Below are positions 24,792 through 34,090 of a stretch of DNA of 37,719 bases, in pieces. The DNA lies in contig CAIVGK010000297.1 of assembly GCA_903905475.1 (NCBI GenBank), positions 1 through 37,719 of the forward strand. Reading direction: 5' to 3'. A program made the position numbers and the translations under genes. This DNA comes from an uncultured Burkholderiales bacterium (lineage in GTDB: Bacteria > Pseudomonadota > Gammaproteobacteria > Burkholderiales > Burkholderiaceae_C). Positions within the stretch are counted from its first letter, which is position 1. Each line of letters begins with the position of its first letter. The notes beneath the pieces were generated by a model, which saw nothing but the letters and a program-made list of their open reading frames with translations, was not told the DNA's origin and searched no databases.

Positions 24792-25328
24792 ATGCCTGTG
24801 TGCCGCTTTGCCATCGCCGCGATCCTTGCGCTGCTGCTCTCGTTGACCTTCGCCGCACCCGCCAGGGCCAACGAAGCCGCAGACATCGCGCAGATGTTTC
24901 GTGCCGGCGAGCAAACCGAGGCCTTCGCCCGTCTCGACAAGTTGCTGGCCAACCGGACGGCCTCGCCCGAGCTGCGCTTCCTCAAGGGCGTGTTGCTCGT
25001 GGAAGTGCGCCGCACCAGCGAGGCGCTGGTCGTTTTTCAAAATCTCACTGAAGAGTTCCCTGAGCTGCCCGAGCCGTACAACAACCTGGCCGTGCTTTAC
25101 GCAGCGTCGGGCGAGTTCGAAAAAGCGCGCACCGCACTCGAAGGAGCGATCCGTGCCAACCCCGGGCTGGCCGTGGCTTACCTGAACCTGGGTGACGTGT
25201 ATTCGCAGTTGGCGCGTCAGGCCTACCAAAAGGCCCTGAAGATCGACCCCGCCAGTGCGGGCATCCCCGCGCGACTGTCGGTGCTGCGCGAGCTGACCGA
25301 ATCGCTCAATCGCAAGCCTGCCCCGTGA
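24792..25328 (+). CDS. Secreted tetratricopeptide repeat protein
   Basis: A 178-residue protein with a signal peptide ([18 protein letters not shown], cleavage after ARA near residue 28) and about three TPR units between residues 30 and 160 ([20 protein letters not shown] and [17 protein letters not shown] among them). It is likely periplasmic and a protein-interaction scaffold. The frame is open 43 codons upstream, but the signal peptide fixes the start at the ATG at 24792. It precedes the two cyclophilin genes by about 40 bases. No specific partner is known. Confidence 0.85.
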   Translation: MPVCRFAIAAILALLLSLTFAAPARANEAADIAQMFRAGEQTEAFARLDKLLANRTASPELRFLKGVLLVEVRRTSEALVVFQNLTEEFPELPEPYNNLAVLYAASGEFEKARTALEGAIRANPGLAVAYLNLGDVYSQLARQAYQKALKIDPASAGIPARLSVLRELTESLNRKPAP

Positions 25329-25369
25329 GCGCCACAGGCGCTGTATCCACATCCCCTCGGAGACCTTCC

Positions 25370-25942
25370 ATGCGCCATCGATCTTTCGCAGTTGCCGCCG
25401 TGCTCGCAGCGGCCATGGCCACCGCATCCCCCGCAGCGTGGGCCCAGAAGGTGACCATGTCGACGAGCCTGGGCGACGTCGTGCTGGAACTCGATGCGGC
25501 CAAGGCGCCCAAGAGCGTGGACAACTTCGTTCAGTACGTGAATGCCGGCCACTACAACGGCACGGTGTTTCACCGCGTCATCGAGAACTTCATGATCCAG
25601 GGCGGCGGCTTTTCGACCGAGATGAAAGAAAAGTCGACCCGCGCGCCGATCGGCCTGGAAAGCAAGAACGGCCTGACCAACCAGCGAGGCACCATCGCCA
25701 TGGCGCGAACGATGGATCCGAATTCCGCCACGGCGCAGTTCTTCATCAACGTCAAGGACAACGGGTTCCTCAACGCGGCCAACTCGAATGACGGCAACGG
25801 CTACGCGGTATTCGGCAAAGTCGTCTCGGGCATGGACGTCGTTGACAAGATCCGCGCGGTCAAAACCGGCCACAAGGGTGCGTTTCAAGACGTTCCCGTC
25901 GAGCCGGTCGTGATCACCAAGATGGCGGTTGCGAAGCCCTGA
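25370..25942 (+). CDS. ppiA: Periplasmic peptidyl-prolyl isomerase (cyclophilin A type)
   Basis: A 190-residue cyclophilin with a signal peptide ending in AWAQ near residue 26. It catalyses cis-trans isomerisation of prolyl bonds during periplasmic folding. Family signatures are [19 protein letters not shown] (active-site Arg in FHRV), the QRGTIAMAR segment, [10 protein letters not shown] and [14 protein letters not shown]. The ATG at 25370 is chosen because it starts the signal peptide. It is paralogous to the next gene and lies 63 bases upstream of it. Confidence 0.93.
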   Translation: MRHRSFAVAAVLAAAMATASPAAWAQKVTMSTSLGDVVLELDAAKAPKSVDNFVQYVNAGHYNGTVFHRVIENFMIQGGGFSTEMKEKSTRAPIGLESKNGLTNQRGTIAMARTMDPNSATAQFFINVKDNGFLNAANSNDGNGYAVFGKVVSGMDVVDKIRAVKTGHKGAFQDVPVEPVVITKMAVAKP

Positions 25943-26005
25943 GCCGAACAGCCGCCGCCATCCCGAATACATCTGCAACCCTTCACTCACCCACCACGAT
26001 TCATC

Positions 26006-26506
26006 ATGAGCAAGAACGTTGAACTGCACACCTCGCACGGCCTGATCCTGGTTGAACTTGACGATGTCAAGGCACCCCTGAGCACCGCCAATTTCCTGTC
26101 GTACGTTCAAAGCGGCCACTTCGACGGCACCATCTTTCACCGCGTGATCAAGGGTTTCATGATCCAGGGCGGCGGCTTTGATGCCGACATGAAGCAAAAG
26201 CCTTGCGCCGCGCCGATCGCCAATGAAGCCGGCAACGGCCTGAAGAATCAGCGCCACACGTTGGCCATGGCCCGCACTTCGGACCCTCACTCGGCGACCG
26301 CCCAGTTCTTCATCAATGCCAACGACAACGAGTTCCTGAACTTCAAGAGCGAAACCCAGAGCGGCTGGGGCTACGCCGTGTTCGGGCGCGTGATTGGCGG
26401 CACGGAGGTCGTCGATGCCATCGAGGGCGTGAAGACCGGCCGCAAGGGCCACCACGATGACGTGCCGAATGACGCCGTCACGATCGTCAAGGCCGTCGCG
26501 GTCTGA
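26006..26506 (+). CDS. ppiB: Cytoplasmic peptidyl-prolyl isomerase (cyclophilin B type)
   Basis: A 166-residue cyclophilin with no signal peptide, starting [19 protein letters not shown]. The active-site region is [19 protein letters not shown], followed by QRHTLAMAR and [12 protein letters not shown]. It acts as a cytoplasmic prolyl isomerase. Together with ppiA it gives a tandem pair serving two compartments, probably from an ancient duplication. It ends eight bases before lpxH, suggesting one operon. Confidence 0.95.
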   Translation: MSKNVELHTSHGLILVELDDVKAPLSTANFLSYVQSGHFDGTIFHRVIKGFMIQGGGFDADMKQKPCAAPIANEAGNGLKNQRHTLAMARTSDPHSATAQFFINANDNEFLNFKSETQSGWGYAVFGRVIGGTEVVDAIEGVKTGRKGHHDDVPNDAVTIVKAVAV

Positions 26507-26514
26507 TTCGGGGG

Positions 26515-27303
26515 ATGAGCGCCAACGGCCCGCCCGCCCTGCCCACGTTCTGGGAGGTGGCGGCGCCGTCCGATTGGACTTCGATCGAGTTCATCAGCGA
26601 CCTGCACCTCGATGAAAGTACGCCAAAGACCTTCGACGTATTGGCGTCATACCTGAGCAGCACGACCGCCGATGCGGTCTACATCCTCGGCGATCTGTTC
26701 GAGGTGTGGGTGGGCGATGACTCGCGTCACGAGGGCTTCGAGGCCCGCTGCGCTGATCTGCTGAGCGAGGCGGCCTCCCGGCTCACGCTGGGCTTCATGG
26801 CGGGCAATCGCGACTTCCTGGTCGGTGCGGACATGCTGAGGGCCTGCGGCCTGATGGCGCTGCCTGACCCGACCGTGATGATCGCGTTCGGCCAGCGGGT
26901 GATGCTCACGCACGGCGATGCGTTGTGCCTGTCCGATGTGGACTACCAGCGGTTTCGGTCTCAGGTCCGCAACCCCGCCTGGCGTGCCGATTTTCTGTCG
27001 CGACCCTTGGCAGAGCGGCGCAAGGCTGCGCGCCACATCCGCGAAGAAAGCGAACGCCGCAAGCGCGAGCAGGTGGTGGGTCAGTACTTCGACGTGGACA
27101 CGGCGACAGCCGTGCGCTGGATGCATGAAGCGGGCACGCCGCTGCTCATTCATGGTCACACCCACATGCCAGGGAGCGACGAATTGGCACCGGGTTTCGA
27201 TCGGCATGTGCTCAGCGACTGGGACGTCGATCACGCCACCCCGCCGCGTGCGCAAGTGCTGCGCTGGGACCAGGGCGGGCTGACGCGGCTGTCGCTGGCG
27301 TGA
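26515..27303 (+). CDS. lpxH: UDP-2,3-diacylglucosamine diphosphatase
   Basis: A 262-residue metallophosphoesterase of lipid A synthesis that hydrolyses UDP-2,3-diacylglucosamine to lipid X and UMP at the inner face of the inner membrane. The metal motifs appear in order: SDLHLDE (Asp29, His31), ILGDLFEVWVGDD, AGNRDF, TLTHGDALC-like LTHGD, and HGHTHMPG. The N-terminus carries about 20 residues more than usual. Its last four bases overlap the GTG of mtfA. Confidence 0.93.
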   Translation: MSANGPPALPTFWEVAAPSDWTSIEFISDLHLDESTPKTFDVLASYLSSTTADAVYILGDLFEVWVGDDSRHEGFEARCADLLSEAASRLTLGFMAGNRDFLVGADMLRACGLMALPDPTVMIAFGQRVMLTHGDALCLSDVDYQRFRSQVRNPAWRADFLSRPLAERRKAARHIREESERRKREQVVGQYFDVDTATAVRWMHEAGTPLLIHGHTHMPGSDELAPGFDRHVLSDWDVDHATPPRAQVLRWDQGGLTRLSLA

Positions 27304-28094
27304 CCCTGCTGGGCCGTGTCTGGCACGCCTGCAGGCGCTGGTCAGACAACAGGACGCTTCGCAAGCGACCGATTCCCGACGAACTGTGGCACCTGACGGT
27401 CGAGAGCTACCGGTTTCTCAGCTGGCGCAGCGAAGACGACCTGACGCGATTGCGCGAACTCGCGACGCTGTTCCTGGACCGCAAGGAATTCTTCGGTGCC
27501 CATGGGCTGATCGTGACCGACGAGATGGCTGTTGCCATCGCAGCTCAGGCAGCGCTGCCGATCTTGCACCTCGGGCTGGGGCTGTACGAGGGCTTCGTCG
27601 GCATCGTCGTGCACCTCGACCAGGTGGTCGCGCGGCGAGAGGAAATCGACGAGGACGGAATCGTCCACCAGTTTGATGAAGAACTGTCGGGTGAGGCGAT
27701 GCAAGGCGGCCCGGTGATGCTGTCGTGGCATGACGTTGAAGCGGCCGACCATTCGAGTGAGTGGGGCTACAACGTCACCATTCACGAATTCGCCCACGTG
27801 ATTGACATGGCCGGTGGGGCTGCCGATGGCACGCCTCCCATGCCACACCGGCAAGCCCGGGATCACTGGCTGCAGGTGATGGGGTCGGCGTACGAGCGTT
27901 TTTGCTTGACCGTTCGTGCCTGCCAGCCGAGCGGCCTCGACCCCTATGCGGCTCACTGCCTCGAGGAGTTCTTCGCCGTGACCTCGGAGTCCTTCTTTGT
28001 TGATCCGCTCAGTTTGCAGTCGGAGTTTCCAGACGTTTACGCCCTGCTGAGAACCTACTACGCGCAGGACCCTGCCGCATTTGCCGGCCCATGA
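27300..28094 (+). CDS. mtfA: Zinc-dependent peptidase, MtfA family
   Basis: A 264-residue gluzincin-like protein with the zinc motif HEFAH at 162-166 (NVTIHEFAHVIDM) and a downstream Glu-rich helix (LEEFFAVTSESFF) supplying the third ligand. In E. coli, MtfA is a peptidase that binds the glucose repressor Mlc. In betaproteobacteria without that pathway its target is unknown. It starts at a GTG overlapping the lpxH stop (GTGA). The strong hairpin just downstream serves convergent clpA. Confidence 0.9.
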   Translation: MTLLGRVWHACRRWSDNRTLRKRPIPDELWHLTVESYRFLSWRSEDDLTRLRELATLFLDRKEFFGAHGLIVTDEMAVAIAAQAALPILHLGLGLYEGFVGIVVHLDQVVARREEIDEDGIVHQFDEELSGEAMQGGPVMLSWHDVEAADHSSEWGYNVTIHEFAHVIDMAGGAADGTPPMPHRQARDHWLQVMGSAYERFCLTVRACQPSGLDPYAAHCLEEFFAVTSESFFVDPLSLQSEFPDVYALLRTYYAQDPAAFAGP

Positions 28095-28130
28095 AAAAGC
28101 GCCGGCATCCTGCGATCAGGATGCCGGCGC
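28094..28130 (-). terminator. Intrinsic terminator of clpS-clpA
   Basis: A perfect 14-bp stem (28099-28112 with 28117-28130) with a CGAT loop is followed on the minus strand by TTTTT. It lies 22 bases past the clpA stop and begins at the mtfA stop codon. Confidence 0.9.
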
Positions 28131-28151
28131 CAGCCGTCAAACCGAGCGGTA

Positions 28152-30458
28152 TCAGGCCGTGGCGACGGGCTCCGCCTTGGGTTTGTCGCTGCGCTTGGAG
28201 GCCTGGATGTCGAGCACCGTCTTGCCATCGGCATCGACGTCCACCGTCAAGCGACCGCCGTCGACCAAGCTGCCAAACAGCAGCTCATCGGCGAGCGCAC
28301 GGCGAATGGTGTCCTGGATCAGACGCTGCATCGGACGCGCACCCATCAACGGATCGAAACCATTCTTCGCGAGGTGCTTGCGCAACTCGTCGGTGAACGT
28401 GACGTCGACCTTCTTCTCGGCCAACTGAGCCTCGAGTTGCAGCAAGAACTTGTCGACCACGCGCAGGATGATTTCCTCGTTCAGTGCACGGAAGCTCACC
28501 ACCGCATCCAGACGGTTGCGGAACTCAGGCGTGAACATGCGCTTGACGTCGGCCATCTCATCACCCTGCTCGCGCAGCGTGGTGAACCCGATCGTCGCCT
28601 TATTCATGGCTTCCGCGCCGGCATTGGTGGTCATCACGATGATCACGTTGCGGAAGTCGGCCTTACGGCCGTTGTTGTCGGTCAGGGTGCCGGGGGCCCT
28701 GACCTGCAGCAGCACATTGAACACAGCGGGGTGCGCCTTCTCGATCTCGTCGAGCAACAGCACGCAATGCGGCTTCTTGGTGACGGCCTCCGTGAGCAAC
28801 CCGCCCTGATCAAAGCCCACGTACCCCGGAGGCGCGCCGATCAGGCGGCTGACGGCATGGCGCTCCATGTACTCGCTCATGTCGAAGCGGATCAACTCGA
28901 TCCCGAGCACGTAGGCCAATTGCTTGGCGACCTCGGTCTTGCCAACGCCCGTGGGCCCCGAGAAGAGGAACGAGCCAATCGGCCGATCGGGCTTGCCCAG
29001 ACCTGAGCGGGCCATCTTGATCGCCGCGGACAGTGCCTCAATGGCCGGGTCTTGCCCGAAGACGACGTTCTTGAGGTCACGGTCCAGGCTCTTGAGCTTG
29101 GATCGGTCGTCGTTGGACACGCTCGCGGGCGGGATGCGCGCGATCTTGGCCACGATCTCTTCGACCTCGTTGCGGGTGATGGTTTTCTTCTGCTTGCTCT
29201 TGGGCAAGATGCGCTGCGCAGCACCGGCCTCGTCGATCACGTCGATCGCCTTGTCGGGGAGGTGGCGATCATTGATGAACTTCGCCGAAAGCTCGGCAGC
29301 CGCCTGCAGTGCACCCAAGGCGTACTTGACGCTGTGGTGTTCTTCAAAGCGCGACTTCAGGCCCTTGAGGATCTCGAACGTCTGCTCGACCGAGGGCTCG
29401 GCCACGTCGATCTTCTGGAAGCGGCGCGACAGCGCCGCGTCTTTTTCGAAGATGCCTCGATATTCGCTGAAGGTGGTCGCTCCGATGCACTTCATCGCCC
29501 CGGAACTCAAGGCCGGCTTGAGCAGGTTGCTCGCGTCGAGCGTTCCGCCCGAGGCTGCGCCCGCACCGATCAGGGTGTGGATTTCGTCGATGAACAGCAC
29601 GGCATGAGGCTGTTCCTTGAGCGTCTTCAAAACGCTCTTGAGACGCTGCTCGAAATCGCCGCGATATTTCGTGCCGGCCAGCAAAGCGCCCATGTCGAGT
29701 GAATAGACCGTTGCGTCGGCCAGCACCTCTGGCACGTCGCCCTCGGTGATGCGCCAAGCCAGACCCTCGGCGATCGCCGTCTTGCCCACACCCGCCTCGC
29801 CCACCAGCAAGGGGTTGTTCTTGCGCCGGCGGCACAGCGTCTGGATGACGCGCTCCACCTCGAGCTCGCGGCCGATCAACGGGTCGATCTTTCCGTCACG
29901 CGCCAGCTGGTTCAGGTTCTGCGTGAACTGGTCGAGGGCAGATCCCTTGCCGTCGGAATCATCCTTCTCGCTCTCGGCGGAAGCCGGGCTCTCGCTCGGC
30001 TTCGCCGATTCGGGGGGTTCGGATTTCTTGATTCCGTGGGCGATGAAATTGACCACATCCAGCCGCGTCACGCCCTGCTGGTGGAGGTAGTACACCGCGT
30101 GGGAGTCCTTCTCGCCGAAGATGGCGACAAGCACATTGGCGCCCGTCACTTCCTTCTTGCCGCTGCCGGTCGACTGCACGTGCATGATGGCGCGCTGAAT
30201 CACCCGCTGAAAGCCCAGCGTGGGTTGCGTGTCGACCTCGTCGACGCCACCCACGGTCGGCGTGTTCTCCTTGATGAACTGGGCAAGACTCTTGCGTAGA
30301 TCGTCGGTGTTGGCCGAGCAGGCACGCAGCACTTCAGCGGCCGACGGGTTGTCAAGCAACGCCATGAGCAGATGCTCGACGGTGATGAATTCGTGGCGCT
30401 GCTGTCGAGCCTCGACAAACGCCATGTGCAGACTGACTTCAAGTTCCTGCGCAATCAT
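28152..30458 (-). CDS. clpA: ClpA, ATPase subunit of ClpAP protease
   Basis: A 768-residue Hsp100 unfoldase that threads substrates into ClpP. It has a Clp N-domain ([17 protein letters not shown]), a first AAA+ module with Walker [10 protein letters not shown], and a second with Walker [10 protein letters not shown] and Walker [12 protein letters not shown]. The absence of the long middle coiled coil separates ClpA from ClpB, and the KMF-type VAKIARIPP linker fits ClpA. Six codons upstream of the ATG at 30458 are ignored because the clpS stop overlaps the ATG by four bases, coupling translation. The adaptor ClpS is encoded immediately before it. Confidence 0.97.
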   Translation of the reverse strand: MIAQELEVSLHMAFVEARQQRHEFITVEHLLMALLDNPSAAEVLRACSANTDDLRKSLAQFIKENTPTVGGVDEVDTQPTLGFQRVIQRAIMHVQSTGSGKKEVTGANVLVAIFGEKDSHAVYYLHQQGVTRLDVVNFIAHGIKKSEPPESAKPSESPASAESEKDDSDGKGSALDQFTQNLNQLARDGKIDPLIGRELEVERVIQTLCRRRKNNPLLVGEAGVGKTAIAEGLAWRITEGDVPEVLADATVYSLDMGALLAGTKYRGDFEQRLKSVLKTLKEQPHAVLFIDEIHTLIGAGAASGGTLDASNLLKPALSSGAMKCIGATTFSEYRGIFEKDAALSRRFQKIDVAEPSVEQTFEILKGLKSRFEEHHSVKYALGALQAAAELSAKFINDRHLPDKAIDVIDEAGAAQRILPKSKQKKTITRNEVEEIVAKIARIPPASVSNDDRSKLKSLDRDLKNVVFGQDPAIEALSAAIKMARSGLGKPDRPIGSFLFSGPTGVGKTEVAKQLAYVLGIELIRFDMSEYMERHAVSRLIGAPPGYVGFDQGGLLTEAVTKKPHCVLLLDEIEKAHPAVFNVLLQVRAPGTLTDNNGRKADFRNVIIVMTTNAGAEAMNKATIGFTTLREQGDEMADVKRMFTPEFRNRLDAVVSFRALNEEIILRVVDKFLLQLEAQLAEKKVDVTFTDELRKHLAKNGFDPLMGARPMQRLIQDTIRRALADELLFGSLVDGGRLTVDVDADGKTVLDIQASKRSDKPKAEPVATA

Positions 30459-30808
30459 GAGGTCTCCATAATGCATTGCAATGGGTGGCCGCCACGACGC
30501 GCAGCGGCCAGAACCAACTCAACCTTCGTCGCAGCCACGTCTTTGGAAAAGACGCCGCAAACCCCTCGCCCGTCATGGTGAATCCTCAACATGATCTGGG
30601 TCGCGCTCTCGAGGTCGCGATTGAAATATTCCTGCAAAACCATCACGACAAACTCCATGGGCGTGTAGTCATCGTTGAGAAGAATCACCTGGTACATGCG
30701 GGGCGGATCGACTTTCGCCACCTGGCGATCGGCAACCAGCACGCCCGGGTTGTCGTCCGTCGGAGACCCGGGGACAGACGGTTTGGGGACGGGTTTTTTA
30801 GAAGCCAT
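30455..30808 (-). CDS. clpS: ClpS, ATP-dependent Clp protease adaptor
   Basis: A 117-residue adaptor delivering N-end-rule substrates to ClpA. After an unstructured Pro/Lys-rich N-terminus comes the core [20 protein letters not shown], with the Asn-Asp-Asp of the N-degron pocket, then [24 protein letters not shown]. It is the first gene of the clpS-clpA pair. It is divergent from the cold-shock gene. Confidence 0.97.
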   Translation of the reverse strand: MASKKPVPKPSVPGSPTDDNPGVLVADRQVAKVDPPRMYQVILLNDDYTPMEFVVMVLQEYFNRDLESATQIMLRIHHDGRGVCGVFSKDVAATKVELVLAAARRGGHPLQCIMETS

Positions 30809-31047
30809 GATTCATTCTATCGACATGAAAGCGCCCTCTCGGGTCGCTTGGTCATTGCCTCAAGGGCAGGCGTCAAAACCCTGGAATTGACGCTCTCGCC
30901 CCAGCCATCGGCCGCAAGATCGAGTGCTTAGTTCGCATTCGGCACAGCAGGCCCCGGGCCCCTTCATGCGTGCCTGACTGACGCGCTTGACACCCCCTCA
31001 GAGGCGGCCAGAGAATTCGCCATTGCAGCCAGACGGGGAACACAAAA

Positions 31048-31293
31048 ATGGTCACAGGCACAGTCAAGTGGTTCAACGATGCCAAGGGCTTTGGGTTCAT
31101 CGAGCCTGAGGAAGGTGGAATTGACGTTTTTGCCCACTTTTCAGCGATCCAGATGGACGGCTTCAAGACGCTCAAGCAAGGCGGTAAGGTCACCTACGAA
31201 CTGGTCCAGGGCCCCAAAGGGCAACTGGCGCAGAACATCGTTGCGGTGGATTCGAGGGTGACGGCAGAGCCGGTGCTCGAGGAACGCCTCTGA
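31048..31293 (+). CDS. Cold-shock domain protein (CspA-like)
   Basis: An 81-residue nucleic-acid-binding protein. RNP1 is KGFGFI and RNP2 is VFAHFSAI, on the standard five-strand OB fold that starts [10 protein letters not shown]. It has a short extra C-terminal tail ([10 protein letters not shown]). Such proteins bind single-stranded RNA and act as transcription antiterminators or RNA chaperones. A candidate -35 (TTGACA, 30987-30992) lies upstream, leaving an untranslated leader. A bidirectional terminator follows at 31340-31365. Confidence 0.95.
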   Translation: MVTGTVKWFNDAKGFGFIEPEEGGIDVFAHFSAIQMDGFKTLKQGGKVTYELVQGPKGQLAQNIVAVDSRVTAEPVLEERL

Positions 31294-31339
31294 CCTTTGG
31301 GTTGAAGCTTGCCAAACGGGGCAACTTCGACGGCCAAAG

Positions 31340-31365
31340 AAAAACCCGCCAGATGGCGGGTTTTT
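31340..31365. terminator. Bidirectional terminator between the cold-shock gene and icd
   Basis: AAAAACCCGCC and GGCGGGTTTTT flank AGAT. A-runs and T-runs on either side of the stem allow termination of both convergent genes. Confidence 0.92.
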
Positions 31366-31393
31366 ACCTGAGCAGCGGGCTGTGCCCACCGAA

Positions 31394-32647
31394 TCACATG
31401 TGATCAATCATGACCTGACCGAATCCCGAGCAGGAGACTTGGGTGGCACCTTCCATCAGTCGGGCAAAGTCGTAGGTGACCTTTCTCGACAGGATGGACT
31501 TCTTCATGGAACTGATGATCAGGTCAGCAGCGTCCACCCAGCCCATGTGACGCAGCATCATCTCGGCCGAAAGAATTTCGGAACCCGGGTTGACGTAGTC
31601 CTTGCCGGCGTATTTCGGGGCGGTGCCGTGAGTGGCCTCGAACATGGCCACCGAGTCGCTCAGATTGGCGCCCGGTGCGATACCAATGCCACCGACCTGT
31701 GCGGCGAGTGCATCTGACACGTAGTCGCCGTTGAGATTGAGGGTGGCGATCACCGAATACTCGGCCGGGCGCAGCAAGATCTGCTGCAGGAATGCGTCTG
31801 CAATGACGTCCTTGACCACGATGTCGTTGCCCGACTTCGGGTTCTTGAACTTGCACCACGGTCCGCCGTCAATGGGCTGCGCGCCGAATTCGGTTTGCGC
31901 CAGGTTGTAGCCCCAGTCACGGAATCCACCTTCGGTGAATTTCATGATGTTGCCCTTGTGAACCAGGGTGACAGACGACTTGTCGTTGTCGATGGCGTAC
32001 TGGATCGCCTTGCGCACCAGACGCTCGGTGCCCTCCCTGGACACGGGCTTGATGCCGATGCCGGAGGTTTCCGGGAAACGGATCTTCTTGACGCCGAAGT
32101 CCTCTTGCAAGATCTTGATCAGGCGCTTGGCTTTCTCGCTTTGGGCCTCGAACTCGATGCCGGCGTAGATGTCTTCCGAGTTCTCGCGGAAGATCACCAT
32201 GTTGGTTTTCTCAGGTTCCTTGACGGGCGATGGCACGCCGGTGAAGTACTGGATCGGCCGCAAGCAGACGTAAAGGTCGAGCTCCTGGCGCAGCGCCACA
32301 TTCAGCGAGCGGATACCGCCACCGACCGGGGTCGTCAGCGGGCCCTTGATCGACACGACATAGTCCCTCAGCACTTCGAGCGTCTCGGCAGGCAGCCACA
32401 CATCCGGGCCATAAATCCGCGTCGATTTCTCGCCGGCGTAGATCTCCATCCAGCGGATTTGCTTCTTGCCGGCGTAGGCCTTGGCAACTGCTGCGTCGAC
32501 GACCTTGATCATCACGGGCGTGATGTCGAAACCGGTTCCATCGCCTTCGATGTAGGGAATGATCGGGTGGTCCGGGACGTTCAGGGAAAAGTCAGCATTG
32601 ACCGTGATCTTTTCGCCGTTGCTAGGTACTTTGATGTGTTGATACAT
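31394..32647 (-). CDS. icd: NADP-dependent isocitrate dehydrogenase
   Basis: A 417-residue TCA-cycle enzyme oxidising isocitrate to 2-oxoglutarate and CO2 with NADP. Signatures include [15 protein letters not shown], the substrate-binding [12 protein letters not shown] with its Ser-x-Asn, [13 protein letters not shown], the metal-site Asp region [17 protein letters not shown], and [13 protein letters not shown]. The length matches the homodimeric E. coli type rather than the monomeric form. It is transcribed alone, between the bidirectional terminator and the divergent DUF192 gene. Confidence 0.97.
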   Translation of the reverse strand: MYQHIKVPSNGEKITVNADFSLNVPDHPIIPYIEGDGTGFDITPVMIKVVDAAVAKAYAGKKQIRWMEIYAGEKSTRIYGPDVWLPAETLEVLRDYVVSIKGPLTTPVGGGIRSLNVALRQELDLYVCLRPIQYFTGVPSPVKEPEKTNMVIFRENSEDIYAGIEFEAQSEKAKRLIKILQEDFGVKKIRFPETSGIGIKPVSREGTERLVRKAIQYAIDNDKSSVTLVHKGNIMKFTEGGFRDWGYNLAQTEFGAQPIDGGPWCKFKNPKSGNDIVVKDVIADAFLQQILLRPAEYSVIATLNLNGDYVSDALAAQVGGIGIAPGANLSDSVAMFEATHGTAPKYAGKDYVNPGSEILSAEMMLRHMGWVDAADLIISSMKKSILSRKVTYDFARLMEGATQVSCSGFGQVMIDHM

Positions 32648-32817
32648 GGGCTTTCAGCTCCGGAAACATTGAAACGCGTGCCAGACAAGGATCGATTTAC
32701 TGCGGTTTGATTCTAGTTCAGCGACACCGCCAGCCCGCATCGTGAGATGCCCCTACCATGCCGCTGAACCCGGGCTTGTCACGCAGCCCGCCCCACCTTG
32801 TCGGCCCACCACAAATC

Positions 32818-33270
32818 ATGATCATTCGAACTCCAGGCCGGCACCTCTGGCTCGCCCTGTGGTGTCTCACGACGTGGGCGCAGGCGCAGTCCTCAGCCCA
32901 GGATCTGCCGACCATCACGCTCAATGCGGGCATCCACAACATCACCGCGGAAGTGGCGCGCTCGCCGCTCGAACGCGCCACCGGACTGATGTTCCGGGAG
33001 TCCATGGCCGCCGGCCACGGCATGCTGTTTGTGTTCGAACGTCCCGAGCCACAGTGCTTCTGGATGAAGAACACGCTGATGGCGCTGGACGTCGCTTTCA
33101 TTGCCGACGATGGCACCATCGTCAACATCGACCACATGACGCCGCGCACGCTTGACCGCCACTGCTCGACCCAACCCGTTCGCCTGGTGCTGGAAATGAA
33201 CGACGGGTGGTTTGCCAAGCGGGGCGTCGCGGCGGGATTCAGACTCAAGGGCCGGCCCTTCGAGCCGTGA
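32818..33270 (+). CDS. DUF192 family secreted protein
   Basis: A 150-residue protein with a signal peptide (WLALWCLTTWAQAQ, cleavage after about residue 24). The DUF192 core follows: ERATGLMFRESMAAGHGMLFVF, CFWMKNTLMALDVAFI and LVLEMNDGWFAKRGV. Archaeal members bind metal or sugar-like ligands; the bacterial role is unknown. The ATG at 32818 gives the signal peptide, and the frame upstream to 32758 lacks support. It is divergent from icd. Confidence 0.88.
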   Translation: MIIRTPGRHLWLALWCLTTWAQAQSSAQDLPTITLNAGIHNITAEVARSPLERATGLMFRESMAAGHGMLFVFERPEPQCFWMKNTLMALDVAFIADDGTIVNIDHMTPRTLDRHCSTQPVRLVLEMNDGWFAKRGVAAGFRLKGRPFEP

Positions 33271-33410
33271 GACCGGCGAAGGCGCGTTGCCCTGACACCC
33301 TGCAAGTTCCGCCCAGACCTTCGCAAGAGACTTCGCGTTCTGAGGGCCGGTTCCGCGATGTGAAGCAGGCGCTATAGTTTTCAGTCATCAATCAATCCGA
33401 GAGGTAAGCA

Positions 33411-33989
33411 ATGGGCGCGATTCTTCAATCGTTGGGCCGCACAGTCGCCGCGGGAGTGGCGCTGCTGGTCCTGATCGTCGTCGGGGTAGGGCATGTCGAA
33501 TTCAGCCATGCCTGGGGCGCGTTCGTGATCCGCTGGCTGCATGTCATGTGCGGCGTGATGTGGATCGGGCTGCTGTGGTACTTCAACTTCGTGCAGATCC
33601 CGTCCATGCCGAAGATTCCGGACGAACACAAGCCAGCGATCAGCAAGGTGATCGCTCCGGCTGCGCTGTTCTGGTTTCGCTACGCTGCGCTCGCCACTGT
33701 CATCACCGGGCTGTTGCTGGCCGCGGTCAGCGGCTACATCGTCCAGGCGCTGTTGCTGCAAGGGCCCTTCACCGCGATCGGGCTGGGGATGTGGATTGCC
33801 CTGGTCATGGCCTTCAACGTCTGGTTCATCATCTGGCCGAACCAGAAAAAGGCGCTCGGCATGGTGACCGTGACGCCAGAGGAAAAGGCCAAGGCTGGCC
33901 GTCTGGCCATGCTGACCTCAAGGGTCAACACGCTGCTGTCAATCGCCATGCTGTACCTGATGGTCGCGCAACAAAACGCGGGACTCTGA
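33411..33989 (+). CDS. PuuD-like membrane protein (urate hydroxylase N-terminal domain)
   Basis: A 192-residue integral membrane protein with about four to five helices. The pattern IRWLHVMCGVMWIGLLWYFN and a final helix after TPEEKAKAGRLAMLTSRVN match the membrane domain of PuuD, the urate hydroxylase. Full-length PuuD has about 400 residues with a cytochrome c domain, which is absent here. Stand-alone copies like this are common in betaproteobacteria and are often annotated as hypothetical. No purine genes are next to it, so a urate role is not supported by context. Confidence 0.78.
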   Translation: MGAILQSLGRTVAAGVALLVLIVVGVGHVEFSHAWGAFVIRWLHVMCGVMWIGLLWYFNFVQIPSMPKIPDEHKPAISKVIAPAALFWFRYAALATVITGLLLAAVSGYIVQALLLQGPFTAIGLGMWIALVMAFNVWFIIWPNQKKALGMVTVTPEEKAKAGRLAMLTSRVNTLLSIAMLYLMVAQQNAGL

Positions 33990-34062
33990 CAACGCCCCGG
34001 CAACGGGGCAGACTCAGACGCAAGCCGGCGGCAGTCGATTCGAGTGCCGCCGAGCCAGCTTC

Positions 34063-34090
34063 AAAAAACCGGGCCTCGTGCCCGGTTTTT
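34063..34090. terminator. Bidirectional terminator between the PuuD-like gene and xseA
   Basis: CCGGGC (34069-34074) pairs with GCCCGG (34080-34085), flanked by six As and five or more Ts. It abuts the xseA stop codon and also ends the convergent plus-strand gene. Confidence 0.9.
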
